Counted from the first letter of the stretch, positions 28,031 through 36,798 are shown. The stretch: 64,000 bases of DNA from SAR116 cluster bacterium AG-321-K23 (GCA_003284565.1 QBXO01000006.1:1-64000), one strand, 5' to 3'. Notes: a model not told the origin generated them from the sequence alone. Made by a program: numbers and translations.

Positions 28031-29347
28031 TCAAAATACTTTTAATAAAAACAATGTAATCCCAGGAAATGAAAACAATAGTATAACTCTTAAAATATCA
28101 CTAAATAAAAATGGTAAAACTCCCTTAAAAGTATCAATAATACTAACATCCCCAGCCATTTTATTAATAATAAAAACATTTAACCCAACAGGAGGTGTGA
28201 TTAATCCTACTTCTACTACGATAAGTGTTAATATTCCAAACCATATTGCTGTTTCTTCAGCAGACATTCCAAAATCCAATATCATTATTAAGGGGAAGAA
28301 AACTGGTATGGTTAGTAATATCATTGCCAAGCTATCCATTAAACAGCCTAAAAACAAATATAATACAAGAATACATGCTACAATTAAATAAGGAGAAAGG
28401 TTGTTTTCTAACGCAATCTTACTTAACTGGTTTGGAAGTTGTGTCAATGCTATAAATGAATTAAAAAATTCTGCTCCAAGAAGCACTAAAAATATCATAG
28501 CAGAAGTAATTGCGGTGCTCTCGATCACATCAACTAAGTCTTTATACTTAAAATTTTTATTAGAAAATGCAATCAGACCAGCTCCACCTGCTCCTATAGC
28601 GCCCCCCTCTGTAGGAGTAAACCAACCTAAGTAAATACCTCCAATCATTATAAAAAAAATAAGAATAATCTGCCAAATATTTTTAAATAAAAATAACCTT
28701 TGTTTCCAACCAACTCTTTCTTTGGTTGGTCCAGATTCCTTTACAAATCGAACATATAAAGCAATTGCAAGTATGTATCCCATAGCTGCCAAAATACCAG
28801 GAATAAATGCAGCTAAAAACATTTTAGCAATATTTTGTTCCGTTAAAATTGAGTAAATAATTAATATAACTGAAGGTGGAATTAATATCCCTAAAGTTCC
28901 ACCAGCAGCCAAAGTACCTGTACTTAGAGCACCAGAATATCCTAGCCTCCTAAGTTCAGGAAGTGCAACTTTTCCCATTGTTGCAGCTGTTGCTAATGAT
29001 GATCCGCAAATAGCTCCAAAGCCAGCACATGCTCCAATTGCTGCCATTGCAACTCCGCCTTTTCTATGACCAAGACAAGCACCAGTAAATTTAAAAAGTG
29101 CCTCACTCATCCCTGCTTTACCAGCAAAATTACCCATTAATAAAAATAATGGAATGACTGATAATGAATAATTAGAGAATAAATGCCACGCACTTGTCTT
29201 AACTTGAGACAAAATTGGAAGCCAACCAGCTATCATTATAGTTCCAGAGCAGCCAACTATCAACATCGCTAATCCTATAGGCACTCTTAGTGCCAGCATA
29301 GAAAATAATATTGGAAAAGCAATGATACCAAGTACAAATTTTTCCAT
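28031..29347 (-). CDS. dctM: TRAP transporter 2 large permease (DctM)
   Basis: Large permease of TRAP transporter 2, 438 residues with about 12 membrane segments. Family motifs are GKAGMSEALFKFTGACLGH, GSSLATAATMGKVALPEL, GGTLGILIPPSVILIIYS, FTPTEGGAIGAG and VGLITPPVGLNVFII. It lies four bases after dctQ and is followed at once by the 78-residue gene. Because the plus-strand ring-cleavage genes start divergently from dctP 2, the substrate may be an aromatic or related acid; this is inference from position. Confidence 0.95.
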   Translation of the reverse strand: MEKFVLGIIAFPILFSMLALRVPIGLAMLIVGCSGTIMIAGWLPILSQVKTSAWHLFSNYSLSVIPLFLLMGNFAGKAGMSEALFKFTGACLGHRKGGVAMAAIGACAGFGAICGSSLATAATMGKVALPELRRLGYSGALSTGTLAAGGTLGILIPPSVILIIYSILTEQNIAKMFLAAFIPGILAAMGYILAIALYVRFVKESGPTKERVGWKQRLFLFKNIWQIILIFFIMIGGIYLGWFTPTEGGAIGAGGAGLIAFSNKNFKYKDLVDVIESTAITSAMIFLVLLGAEFFNSFIALTQLPNQLSKIALENNLSPYLIVACILVLYLFLGCLMDSLAMILLTIPVFFPLIMILDFGMSAEETAIWFGILTLIVVEVGLITPPVGLNVFIINKMAGDVSIIDTFKGVLPFLFSDILRVILLFSFPGITLFLLKVF

Positions 29348-29351
29348 AAAT

Positions 29352-29882
29352 TTATTTTCCTGTTACATGATTGATTTTTAATAAAAAAGTATAGAAGCAA
29401 CAAATAGTGAGGAGAAAGAATGAAGCGATTACAGGAATAAAAGGTATCCAAATTGGAAATGCTAAAAGCATAGTTTCCTCTTGATAAATGTACATATCTT
29501 TCGCGCCTAAAATCATGCGAATACTGAAAAATAATGCTACCAAACCAAATATAAGAGAACTTAAAGAGTCTAATAAATTAATTTTATTCTTTGATAATTT
29601 AGCAGTAATAAAATCAACAATGACATTGCCACTTCTTAAATGGCACAGTGGCATAAAAGACCCAATAGCAACAGCACAAGCTATTTCAACTAACTCAAAA
29701 TCTCCAAGAATGGGAGAAGAAAAAACTACTCTACCAAAAATGGAAAAGATGCTTATCAAAGCTGCTGTTAAAAGTGTAAAACCACCAAATATTGCAAAAT
29801 ATCTACATGTTAAATTTAAAATACGTCCAAATTTATTATTTGGACGTATTTTAATTGTAATGCTCTTTTTCCCAAAACTCAT
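29352..29882 (-). CDS. dctQ: TRAP transporter 2 small permease (DctQ)
   Basis: Small permease of TRAP transporter 2, 176 residues with four hydrophobic segments (about 28-52, 64-84, 100-122, 142-165) and the conserved FELVEIACAVAIGSFMPLCH, then LRSGNVIVDFITAKLS. It starts 11 bases after dctP. Codons 11-22 lie in a perfect 15-bp inverted repeat, so the mRNA near the start should fold into a strong hairpin that may slow transcription or translation of the membrane parts. Confidence 0.92.
   Translation of the reverse strand: MSFGKKSITIKIRPNNKFGRILNLTCRYFAIFGGFTLLTAALISIFSIFGRVVFSSPILGDFELVEIACAVAIGSFMPLCHLRSGNVIVDFITAKLSKNKINLLDSLSSLIFGLVALFFSIRMILGAKDMYIYQEETMLLAFPIWIPFIPVIASFFLLTICCFYTFLLKINHVTGK
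29818..29852 (-). repeat. perfect 15-bp inverted repeat inside the start of dctQ 2
   Basis: Arms AAAATACGTCCAAAT (29818-29832) and ATTTGGACGTATTTT (29838-29852) are exact complements with a 5-base loop. The repeat lies 30-65 bases into dctQ rather than between genes, while TRAP 1 and the LIV operon have their hairpin right after the binding-protein gene. It may serve the same attenuating role while being read as protein. Confidence 0.75.
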
Positions 29883-29893
29883 ATTTTGGATAA

Positions 29894-30928
29894 TTACATC
29901 ATTTTTTCATATTTTGAAATTAAAGACTTTGCAGTATCGTAAAGTTTTTGTCCGTCCAAACCTTTACTATTTGCATCTTTAATCCAATCTTGAATGACCT
30001 CATCTGCAGCTTTCTTAATATCAGTAAGAGGCTCTCCAGTTATAGTATGAAATTCACCACCGGCTTTTACTGCTAATGCACGAGCAGGACCTTCAAAGCT
30101 GTCCCATAATACTCCTGCCTGTCTAGCTAAAGACATACCAGAATTATTATCTATTACTTTTTTATGAGCAGGTGATAATGAATCGTACTTTGCTTTATTC
30201 ATAACAAATAGAAATGGTGAAGTATATAGACCTCTATTTCCCGCAACATTGGTATGTGATTTAGTTAATTCTTGAAGTTTAAAAGATGGCATTATTTCCC
30301 ACGGTACTACCATTCCTGTAATAACACCTTTTGACAAAGAAGGTGCAACTTTAGGAATTGGCATTCCAACTGGTGTAGCTCCTAGTTTTTTTAATAAACT
30401 TGTTGCAGATCGCGTTGGACCTCTTAGCTTAAGGCCTTTAAAGTCACTTACTGATTTAATTAATGTCTTTTTAGTATGTATCATACCGGGGGCATGAACG
30501 TGGACTGCAAGAATTTTATAATCTTTAAGATCCTCTGCTCCTGCAGTTTCTACAAATTCTTGTACAGCCTGTGCTGTTATTTTTGCACTTGTTGGCATAA
30601 AAGGTAATTCAAAAACTGACAATCTTGGAAATCTCCCAGGAGTATAACCTGCAACAGTCCAAACTATGTCAACAACACCTTCACGAGCTTGATCAGCTAA
30701 TTGTGGTGGTTTTCCTCCAAGCTGCATTGAAGGGTACATTTCGGTAATAATTTCTCCATTACTTTCTTTTTTTACTTTGTCAGCCCATGGTTTAACAAAT
30801 TTAGCATTCGAATTTGCAGGCATAGGAACCATAGTATGAAATTTTAAAGTAACCTTGTCAGCTAATGCTGAAAATGATAATCCAGCGCTGATTAATGTAG
30901 TGGCTAGTACGCCAATCATTTTGTTCAT
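29894..30928 (-). CDS. dctP: TRAP transporter 2 substrate-binding protein (DctP)
   Basis: Periplasmic receptor of TRAP transporter 2. An upstream ATG at 30973 gives 15 more residues, but the ATG at 30928 has GGAGA in front and begins a clean signal peptide (MNKMIGVLATTLISAGLSFS, cleavage near ALA-D), so it is preferred. The mature chain shows WADKVKKESNGEIITEMYPS, MQLGGKPPQLADQAREGVVD, DFKGLKLRGPTRS with the usual Arg, and GMVVPWEIM. It is transcribed away from the dioxygenase operon from a shared 196-base region that holds a 17-bp palindrome. Confidence 0.94.
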   Translation of the reverse strand: MNKMIGVLATTLISAGLSFSALADKVTLKFHTMVPMPANSNAKFVKPWADKVKKESNGEIITEMYPSMQLGGKPPQLADQAREGVVDIVWTVAGYTPGRFPRLSVFELPFMPTSAKITAQAVQEFVETAGAEDLKDYKILAVHVHAPGMIHTKKTLIKSVSDFKGLKLRGPTRSATSLLKKLGATPVGMPIPKVAPSLSKGVITGMVVPWEIMPSFKLQELTKSHTNVAGNRGLYTSPFLFVMNKAKYDSLSPAHKKVIDNNSGMSLARQAGVLWDSFEGPARALAVKAGGEFHTITGEPLTDIKKAADEVIQDWIKDANSKGLDGQKLYDTAKSLISKYEKMM

Positions 30929-31034
30929 TAATATTTCTCCATATAAAATTTTGAAAGATAAATTTTTATTCACAATAAATCATTAACCACATATTTAGAT
31001 AAATCAAATTGTATTTTAAAAATTATTTCTTTAA

Positions 31035-31051
31035 TTATCATTAAATGATAA
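31035..31051. promoter_or_regulatory. perfect 17-bp palindrome, candidate operator
   Basis: TTATCATT-A-AATGATAA has two exact 8-base arms about one central base. It lies in the divergent gap between dctP 2 and the first ring-cleavage gene, 16 bases upstream of a weak -35. Size and symmetry fit a dimeric regulator site; the IclR gene within the operon is the natural candidate. AT-rich sequence makes short palindromes common, but 8-bp perfect arms are less so. Confidence 0.5.
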
Positions 31052-31066
31052 ATTTTAGATAAATAG

Positions 31067-31095
31067 TTTAATTTTTTATCAAAATAATATATAAT
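31067..31095 (+). promoter_or_regulatory. possible promoter of the ring-cleavage operon
   Basis: TATAAT at 31090-31095 is a perfect -10; 17 bases upstream lies TTTAAT, only a 3/6 -35. A weak -35 with a palindrome just upstream is the layout of an activator-dependent promoter. The start codon lies 29 bases after the -10, with GAGGA as ribosome site. Confidence 0.4.
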
Positions 31096-31124
31096 GTTAA
31101 AATATTTAACTGAGGATTAATTTT

Positions 31125-32102
31125 ATGCCCATAAATGCTTTGAGTTATATTGGGGTCAATTCAGATAAAATTGAGGATTGGAAAAATTTTGCTACAACAA
31201 ATCTTGGTATGCAAAAAATGGATTATTCTAAAAAGTCCCTATGTTTTCGTATGGATGACCAAAAACAAAGATTTACCATATCTGGAGAACCAGGTGATAA
31301 ACTAGCATTTCTTGGATGGGAAGTTGAATTCAAATCAGATCTTCAAACATATGCAAAAAAATTAGATCAAATTGGAGTGGCTGTTAATGTTGGTGATAAA
31401 AACCACACTGATATGAGGTTTGTTGATGATTTGATATATTTTGACGATCCTGCTGGTAATAGAATTGAACTTGTGTACAAACCACACCTTGAATCTAGTC
31501 CATTTGTTCCAGGCAGACCAATTTCTGGTTTTAAAACTGGAATTTGTGGTTTAGGCCATGCGGTTTTGCACGTTTCTAATATTGATGATTTAATTCCTTT
31601 TTATAAAAATACTTTGGGTTTTAAAGTAAGTGACTATAGCTTTGATCCAATTTCATTATGTTTCTTTCATGTAAATGGACGACATCATAGTTTTGCATTA
31701 ATTGGTACTGGAAAAAGAGGTTTTCATCACTTTATGGTAGAATATCAAAATTTAGATGATGTTGGTCAAGGTTATGATTTACTTCAATTCGAAAAAAATG
31801 GCGTAGCCTACACATTAGGTCGACATACAAATGATTATATGACTTCATTTTATGCACATACCCCATCTGGATTTTTTATTGAAAATGGTTGGGGTGGTCG
31901 GATCATTGATCCAAATACTTGGGTTCCTCACGAAACAAATTTAGGACCAAGTTTTTGGGGGCATGAAAGGTTATACTTGCCTGATGAAGAAAGATTAAAG
32001 TTTAGAAAAAAACGTATAGAAACTGCTAAGGAAGGTAAAAGGTCTCCAATGATTATTGATTGTCCATGGTTATATCAAAATATAGCAAAAAATGAAAAGT
32101 AA
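31125..32102 (+). CDS. type I extradiol (vicinal oxygen chelate) dioxygenase, BphC-like
   Basis: Probable ring-cleaving dioxygenase of 325 residues with two VOC modules. The second module has the three Fe ligands in the usual places: His in GLGHAVLHV (H145), His in FHHFMVEY (H201 or H202), Glu in GFFIENGWG (E253). The acid-base residues of the BphC group also appear: His in GRHHSF, His in LGRHTND, Tyr in FYAHTPSGF. This complete set suggests an active catechol-type dioxygenase. It opens the operon, and its end overlaps the FAD hydroxylase by 11 bases. The exact diol substrate is unknown. Confidence 0.9.
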   Translation: MPINALSYIGVNSDKIEDWKNFATTNLGMQKMDYSKKSLCFRMDDQKQRFTISGEPGDKLAFLGWEVEFKSDLQTYAKKLDQIGVAVNVGDKNHTDMRFVDDLIYFDDPAGNRIELVYKPHLESSPFVPGRPISGFKTGICGLGHAVLHVSNIDDLIPFYKNTLGFKVSDYSFDPISLCFFHVNGRHHSFALIGTGKRGFHHFMVEYQNLDDVGQGYDLLQFEKNGVAYTLGRHTNDYMTSFYAHTPSGFFIENGWGGRIIDPNTWVPHETNLGPSFWGHERLYLPDEERLKFRKKRIETAKEGKRSPMIIDCPWLYQNIAKNEK

Positions 32103-33564
32103 AGATTTTGATTTTGATATTGTTATCGTTGGTCTTGGTCCTACTGGAGGAACTTTAGCTAATTTGCTAGCTATGAACAACTTATCAGTACTAATCTTAG
32201 AAAGAGAAGCTGGTATATATAATTTGCCACGAGCTGTTCATTTTGATGATGAAGTTATGAGAGTATTTCAAACTATTGGAATTACCAAAACTATAGCCAA
32301 AAAACTAATTATTAATAAGGGTACAAAATTCTTAGACGAAAATGGTAGGTTAATTTTAGATTGGCCAAGGCCAAAAGTAATAACCGAAAACGGTTGGTAT
32401 CCTAGTTACCGCTTCCACCAACCAGATTTAGAGAGAAGTCTTCGACAAAAATTAAAAATATTTACAAAAGTTGTTACTTTGCAAAACTCTGAAGTAATTA
32501 AAACAATAAATCACAAAAATTTTTCCATAGTTAATTATAAAGACTTAAATACCGGGAATATTTTTTCAGTAAAGTCAAAATATATTATTGGTTGTGATGG
32601 TGCAAATTCATTTGTCAGAAACGAGATGAAAACAGAAATGAAACATATGGGCTTTGAACAACGCTGGGCAGTCATTGATTTAATCTTGAAAACAAAAAAA
32701 ACAAACTTACCAGATAGAACTATACAATACTGTAACTCTATTAGACCCGCGACATATTGTCGAAATGTAGGTAAAAGAAGAAGATGGGAAATAGCCTTAA
32801 AAGAAAATGAAAGCGCAGAAAAATTTTTTGAAGATAAAACTTTTTGGAGTTTTTTAAGTCAATGGGTATCGCCACATGAAGTAGATATTGAAAGGAAAAC
32901 TGTATACACATTTCAATCTGCGATTGCAAAAAAATGGAGAAAAGGTCGTTTATTTCTTGTTGGAGATGCCGCTCATTTAACTCCACCATTCATGGGGCAA
33001 GGTATGTGTGCTGGGATTAGAGATGCGTCTAATCTAGCTTGGAAAATTAACATATGTTGTAAAATTGGACATAATGAAAAGTTACTTGATAGCTATCAAA
33101 GTGAGAGGTCTTCAAATGTAAGAGATTATATAAATACTGCTATGAAAATGGGTGAATTATTAAATTCTATTGGTGGGACAAAAGTATCAAATACAGTTTA
33201 TGCACAGCAAGATGGTACAATAAAGATGAACTCTATTAAGCCTGTTCTTGGTAAAGGATTGGGTGATATAAAAGATAAAAACAGAGGAAAAACCTTTCCT
33301 TCATTGAAGATAGACACCAACGAATATTTTGATAGTTTGTTTTCTTGTAACCCAATTTTGATTACGAATAAGAAATTCAATCCGAGTAAATTAAAAATTA
33401 AAGCATATAATGCTTCCAAAATACCTGAAATAAAAAATGTTTTAAAAGACTTTGATACAAGTAGTTTAATAATTAGACCAGATAGATTTGTTCTTGGAAG
33501 TACAGATAAAAATGATTTAAAAAATTTTACTGAATCATATCTTAATGAAATTTATATTTCATAG
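32092..33564 (+). CDS. FAD-dependent aromatic hydroxylase (MhpA/PheA-like)
   Basis: Group A flavin monooxygenase, 490 residues, that should hydroxylate a phenolic ring using NAD(P)H and oxygen. FAD motifs are VIVGLGPTGGTLANLLA near residue 11, IIGCDGANSFVR near 163, and FLVGDAAHLTPPFMGQGMCA near 285. It resembles 3-(3-hydroxyphenyl)propionate hydroxylase (MhpA) in the PRAVHFDDEVMRVFQ segment, but is about 60 residues shorter at the C-terminal side. It is coupled by overlap to the dioxygenase upstream and the IclR gene downstream, so it likely makes the diol that the dioxygenases cut. Confidence 0.9.
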   Translation: MKSKDFDFDIVIVGLGPTGGTLANLLAMNNLSVLILEREAGIYNLPRAVHFDDEVMRVFQTIGITKTIAKKLIINKGTKFLDENGRLILDWPRPKVITENGWYPSYRFHQPDLERSLRQKLKIFTKVVTLQNSEVIKTINHKNFSIVNYKDLNTGNIFSVKSKYIIGCDGANSFVRNEMKTEMKHMGFEQRWAVIDLILKTKKTNLPDRTIQYCNSIRPATYCRNVGKRRRWEIALKENESAEKFFEDKTFWSFLSQWVSPHEVDIERKTVYTFQSAIAKKWRKGRLFLVGDAAHLTPPFMGQGMCAGIRDASNLAWKINICCKIGHNEKLLDSYQSERSSNVRDYINTAMKMGELLNSIGGTKVSNTVYAQQDGTIKMNSIKPVLGKGLGDIKDKNRGKTFPSLKIDTNEYFDSLFSCNPILITNKKFNPSKLKIKAYNASKIPEIKNVLKDFDTSSLIIRPDRFVLGSTDKNDLKNFTESYLNEIYIS

Positions 33565-33571
33565 GCCTAAG

Positions 33572-34345
33572 ATGTCAGGGTTCCAAAGATATAAAAAAAT
33601 TTTAGATTTGTTTTCAGAAGATAGAATTTCGTGGACAGTTTCAGAAATATCTAATGAACTTAAAACCCCATCTAGCACCATTTATAGAATTGTTCGTGAA
33701 ATGGTTGTAGCAGAATTTCTTGAAAGCGCTGCTGGATCATATTTTAGGTTAGGACCTGCATTTATTAAATATAATAGAACTATAAATTTGTCTGATCCGT
33801 TAATAAGAGCAGGGCAACCATTTCTTGAAAAGCTTGCAAGTGAAAATCCTATTGTAAGTGTAAATGTTTTGGCAAGGCTTTATGGTAATAAAGTTATGTG
33901 TGTTGCTGATTATAAAAGTCCTTTTTTTAAGAATAATACAAGCTATCAAAAAGGAAAATTAATGCCTTTGATTTATGGAGCAACTTCAAGAGCAATAATA
34001 ATGCAAATTACTGGTAGACGTTTAGATGAATTAATTAACTCTGAAAAATTTTTTTCTGTAGATGAAAAAAACAGTTTTTTAGAGGGTTTAAAAGTTGACA
34101 GGAAAAAAGGATATTGTTTTACACAAGGTCAAGTAGATAAAGGACTAATAGGGTTTGCAGTATCAATTAGTAATAAGAAATTGGGTATTGAGGCATCTTT
34201 AAGTTCAATATTTAATTCAAGTGATTTTCTTTTAGAACATGAACCTATAATTTATGCAAATTTAACAAGTTATGGTTTATTAGTAGAAAAATATATCAAC
34301 GAAATTTTTAATGACATCCAAAATTATCATCATAAACCTAATTAA
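33572..34345 (+). CDS. IclR family transcriptional regulator
   Basis: Regulator with an N-terminal winged helix (about residues 1-65: ILDLFSEDRISWTVSEISNE, TPSSTIYRIVREMV) and a C-terminal effector-binding domain (PFLEKLASENPIVSVNVLA, LIYGATSRAIIMQIT, KGYCFTQGQVDKGLIGFAVS). The ATG at 33545 would add nine residues and overlap the hydroxylase; the ATG at 33572 opens at the domain edge and is preferred, though neither has a strong Shine-Dalgarno. Being inside the operon, it probably controls it in response to an aromatic acid, acting at the palindrome upstream of the first gene. Confidence 0.9.
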   Translation: MSGFQRYKKILDLFSEDRISWTVSEISNELKTPSSTIYRIVREMVVAEFLESAAGSYFRLGPAFIKYNRTINLSDPLIRAGQPFLEKLASENPIVSVNVLARLYGNKVMCVADYKSPFFKNNTSYQKGKLMPLIYGATSRAIIMQITGRRLDELINSEKFFSVDEKNSFLEGLKVDRKKGYCFTQGQVDKGLIGFAVSISNKKLGIEASLSSIFNSSDFLLEHEPIIYANLTSYGLLVEKYINEIFNDIQNYHHKPN

Positions 34346-34360
34346 AAGTAAGTTAATAAA

Positions 34361-35203
34361 ATGGCACTAAATGCAGTACAAGCAAAAATATCATTACACC
34401 ATCTCGAAATCAAAAGTTGTGATCCATTAGGCCTTGCTAAATTTTATTCAAAAGTTATGGATATGAAAATAAAGAAGGTTACAAATCAAAAATTTTTGTG
34501 TGAAGGTCCTGATCGAAAAATAATTATAAAAAAAGGAAATAACAAGATATTGGGCTATGCAGGCATGGTTTGTAAAAACGAAGAAAATTTAGAAAGATAT
34601 AAAGAATTTTTAAAACTAAATAAATGTGAAATTAATCATTTTGTTTCAGAATTTTACCAATCGGGCTCCTTTTCACTCAATGATCCTGACAATAACATGA
34701 TTTGTTTTGGTGTTCTAAAAAAAGAAGACACTTTTGTTACGAAAGGTATTTATGCACCATTACAGCATTTAACTTTTGCATCTAAAAACGTTGAAAAATT
34801 TCAAAATTTCTATCAAAAAAAACTTGGGTTTCAAGTATCTGATAGAGTGGTAAAAAGTAATGATGAACTTGCAACTTGTTTCATGACATCTAATCACCAA
34901 CATCATACAATTGCATGTTTTCAGTCTTCACAAAATGGCATAGATCATCACTCCTATGAAACTGGTGAATGGAATAATATAAAAATATGGTGTGATCATT
35001 TTGCTCAAAATAATGTTAAGTTGATGTGGGGTCCTGGTAGACATGGTCCAGGAAATAATTTATTCGTATTTATTGAAGATATTGATGGTAATTGGATAGA
35101 AATATCAGCTGAGTTGGAAACAGTAATTGGTCGACCACCAAAAAACTGGCCTCAAGAAGAAAGAACTCTGAATTTATGGGGAAAAGCAATTATGAGATCT
35201 TAA
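34361..35203 (+). CDS. second type I extradiol (VOC) dioxygenase
   Basis: A 280-residue two-module VOC protein. Candidate metal ligands are His in PLQHLTFAS (about H136), His in IDHHSYE (about H196/197) and Glu in NWIEISAE (about E247); His in NHQHHTIACF and GPGRHGPG match the dioxygenase pattern. It is clearly distinct from the first dioxygenase of the operon and shorter. Its C-terminal PQEERTLNLWGKA segment occurs in catechol 2,3-dioxygenase-like proteins. Two different extradiol enzymes in one operon may act on successive or alternate diols. Confidence 0.87.
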   Translation: MALNAVQAKISLHHLEIKSCDPLGLAKFYSKVMDMKIKKVTNQKFLCEGPDRKIIIKKGNNKILGYAGMVCKNEENLERYKEFLKLNKCEINHFVSEFYQSGSFSLNDPDNNMICFGVLKKEDTFVTKGIYAPLQHLTFASKNVEKFQNFYQKKLGFQVSDRVVKSNDELATCFMTSNHQHHTIACFQSSQNGIDHHSYETGEWNNIKIWCDHFAQNNVKLMWGPGRHGPGNNLFVFIEDIDGNWIEISAELETVIGRPPKNWPQEERTLNLWGKAIMRS

Positions 35204-35221
35204 GAAAGGAAATAAACTAAA

Positions 35222-36079
35222 ATGAAATTACTAAGTTTTACAAGACTAGGAAAAACAGGATTTGGAGCAGTTGTAAATGAAGGAATAATCGATTTAACTG
35301 GAAAACTTGATCCTGAAATTAATTCTATAAAAGATTTAATTACTTTAAATATGGAAGATGACGCAGAAGAATACATACTAGGAAAAAATGAAGACCTGTC
35401 TTTATCAGACATTACTTTCTTACCTGTAATTCCAAATCCAGAAAAAATTATGTGTATTGGCTTAAATTATTTAGAACACAAAAAAGAAACTGGAAGACCA
35501 GATGTAGATAATCCTACAATTTTTACTAGATTTGCTGACTCTCAGGTTGCACATTTACAACCTTTGATCAAACCAGATAAATCTGATCGTTTCGATTACG
35601 AAGCTGAAATGGCTGTTATCATAGGTAAAGGTGGTAAGTTTATATCTGAAGAAGATGCATTAAATCATATAGCTGGTTACTCTTGTTATAATGATGGTAG
35701 TGTAAGAGATTACCAAAGGCATACTTCTCAATTTACGCCTGGTAAAAACTTTCCTGGTACTGGTGGATTTGGCCCTTATTTAGTCACTCCTAGCGAAGTA
35801 GGTGATTACAGAGAATTGCCAATTGAATTAAGACTCAATGGTAATGTAATGCAGAAAGCTACATTATCGGATCTTATTTTTCCAATACCAAAATTAATAA
35901 GTTACATTTCAGAATTTACAGCATTATCATCTGGAGATGTAATTGTCACTGGTACCCCTGGAGGCGTTGGAGATAGAAGAAATCCACCTTTATATATGGT
36001 CCCAGGAGATATTGTTGAAGTTGATATTGGGTTGTTAGGAGTGTTAAAAAACCCAGTGGTTGCAGCACCGAAGTTGTAA
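35222..36079 (+). CDS. fumarylacetoacetate hydrolase family protein
   Basis: A 285-residue FAH-fold enzyme. The metal site is intact: two Glu in DYEAEMAVIIG (E127, E129) and Asp in CYNDGSVRDYQ (D158), with IMCIGLNYLEHKKETG before and VIVTGTPGGVGDRR after it. Family members hydrolyse acylpyruvates or hydrate/decarboxylate ring-cleavage products such as 2-oxohept-3-ene-1,7-dioate. As last enzyme of the operon it most likely processes the ring-opened product. The GGVGDRRNPPLYM part recalls 2-keto-4-pentenoate hydratase-like enzymes. A good GAAAGGAAAT site precedes ATG. Confidence 0.9.
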   Translation: MKLLSFTRLGKTGFGAVVNEGIIDLTGKLDPEINSIKDLITLNMEDDAEEYILGKNEDLSLSDITFLPVIPNPEKIMCIGLNYLEHKKETGRPDVDNPTIFTRFADSQVAHLQPLIKPDKSDRFDYEAEMAVIIGKGGKFISEEDALNHIAGYSCYNDGSVRDYQRHTSQFTPGKNFPGTGGFGPYLVTPSEVGDYRELPIELRLNGNVMQKATLSDLIFPIPKLISYISEFTALSSGDVIVTGTPGGVGDRRNPPLYMVPGDIVEVDIGLLGVLKNPVVAAPKL

Positions 36080-36105
36080 ATTTAGTATATGATGGTTTAT
36101 AAATT

Positions 36106-36798
36106 ATGAATAAATCTTTAATAACAAATTTATTATCAATATTAATTATAATTGTAGGTTACTTTTATAGAGATAATTATTCATTCATAATAATAATAGG
36201 AGTATTTGCTTTATCTGGAAGTATAACCAATTGGCTAGCTATTCATATGTTGTTTGAAAAAATTCCTTTGTTATATGGATCTGGAGTTATCTTAGATAAA
36301 TTCGAAGATATAAAGCTAGGAATTAAAAATCTTATTTTACAAGAATTATTCACTGAAGCCCAGATAAATAATTTTTTACTAGATAGTAAAGTTAGTACAT
36401 CGGAAACAATTATTAATAAGATTGATTTTGATAAGGTTTTTTTAGGCTTGGTTGAGGCTATAGAGAGTTCACAATTAGGTGGCATGCTCGCAATGGTAGG
36501 TGGCCGAAAAGCTCTTGATCCACTTAAGGAACCTTTTAATAAAAAATTAAAAATAATAATTGAAGACTTTGTAACTGAAAATACTTCTAACGATAACAGC
36601 TCTGATACTACCGCCTCTTTATTGTTAAAGATTGAAAATATATTAGACGCTAGATTAGCTGATTTGTCCCCCGAAGATATAAAAATTATTATTCAAAAAA
36701 TGATAAAAGAGCATCTAGGTTGGCTCGTGGTTTGGGGGGGGTTTTTTGGTGGTTTTTTGGGGTTCATACTAAGTCCTGTTGGATTTAATATTTTTTAA
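36106..36798 (+). CDS. DUF445 family membrane protein
   Basis: Function unknown. The 230-residue product has two N-terminal hydrophobic segments with the DUF445 motif SGSITNWLAIHMLFEKIP, then a soluble region (KFEDIKLGIKNLILQELFT), and a C-terminal membrane segment LGWLVVWGGFFGGFLGFILS. Family members are inner-membrane proteins, some linked to membrane adjacency in spore formers. It starts 27 bases after the FAH gene but the function seems unrelated. A run of eight G at 36734-36741 lies in the last membrane segment; a length change there would alter the C-terminus. Confidence 0.85.
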   Translation: MNKSLITNLLSILIIIVGYFYRDNYSFIIIIGVFALSGSITNWLAIHMLFEKIPLLYGSGVILDKFEDIKLGIKNLILQELFTEAQINNFLLDSKVSTSETIINKIDFDKVFLGLVEAIESSQLGGMLAMVGGRKALDPLKEPFNKKLKIIIEDFVTENTSNDNSSDTTASLLLKIENILDARLADLSPEDIKIIIQKMIKEHLGWLVVWGGFFGGFLGFILSPVGFNIF

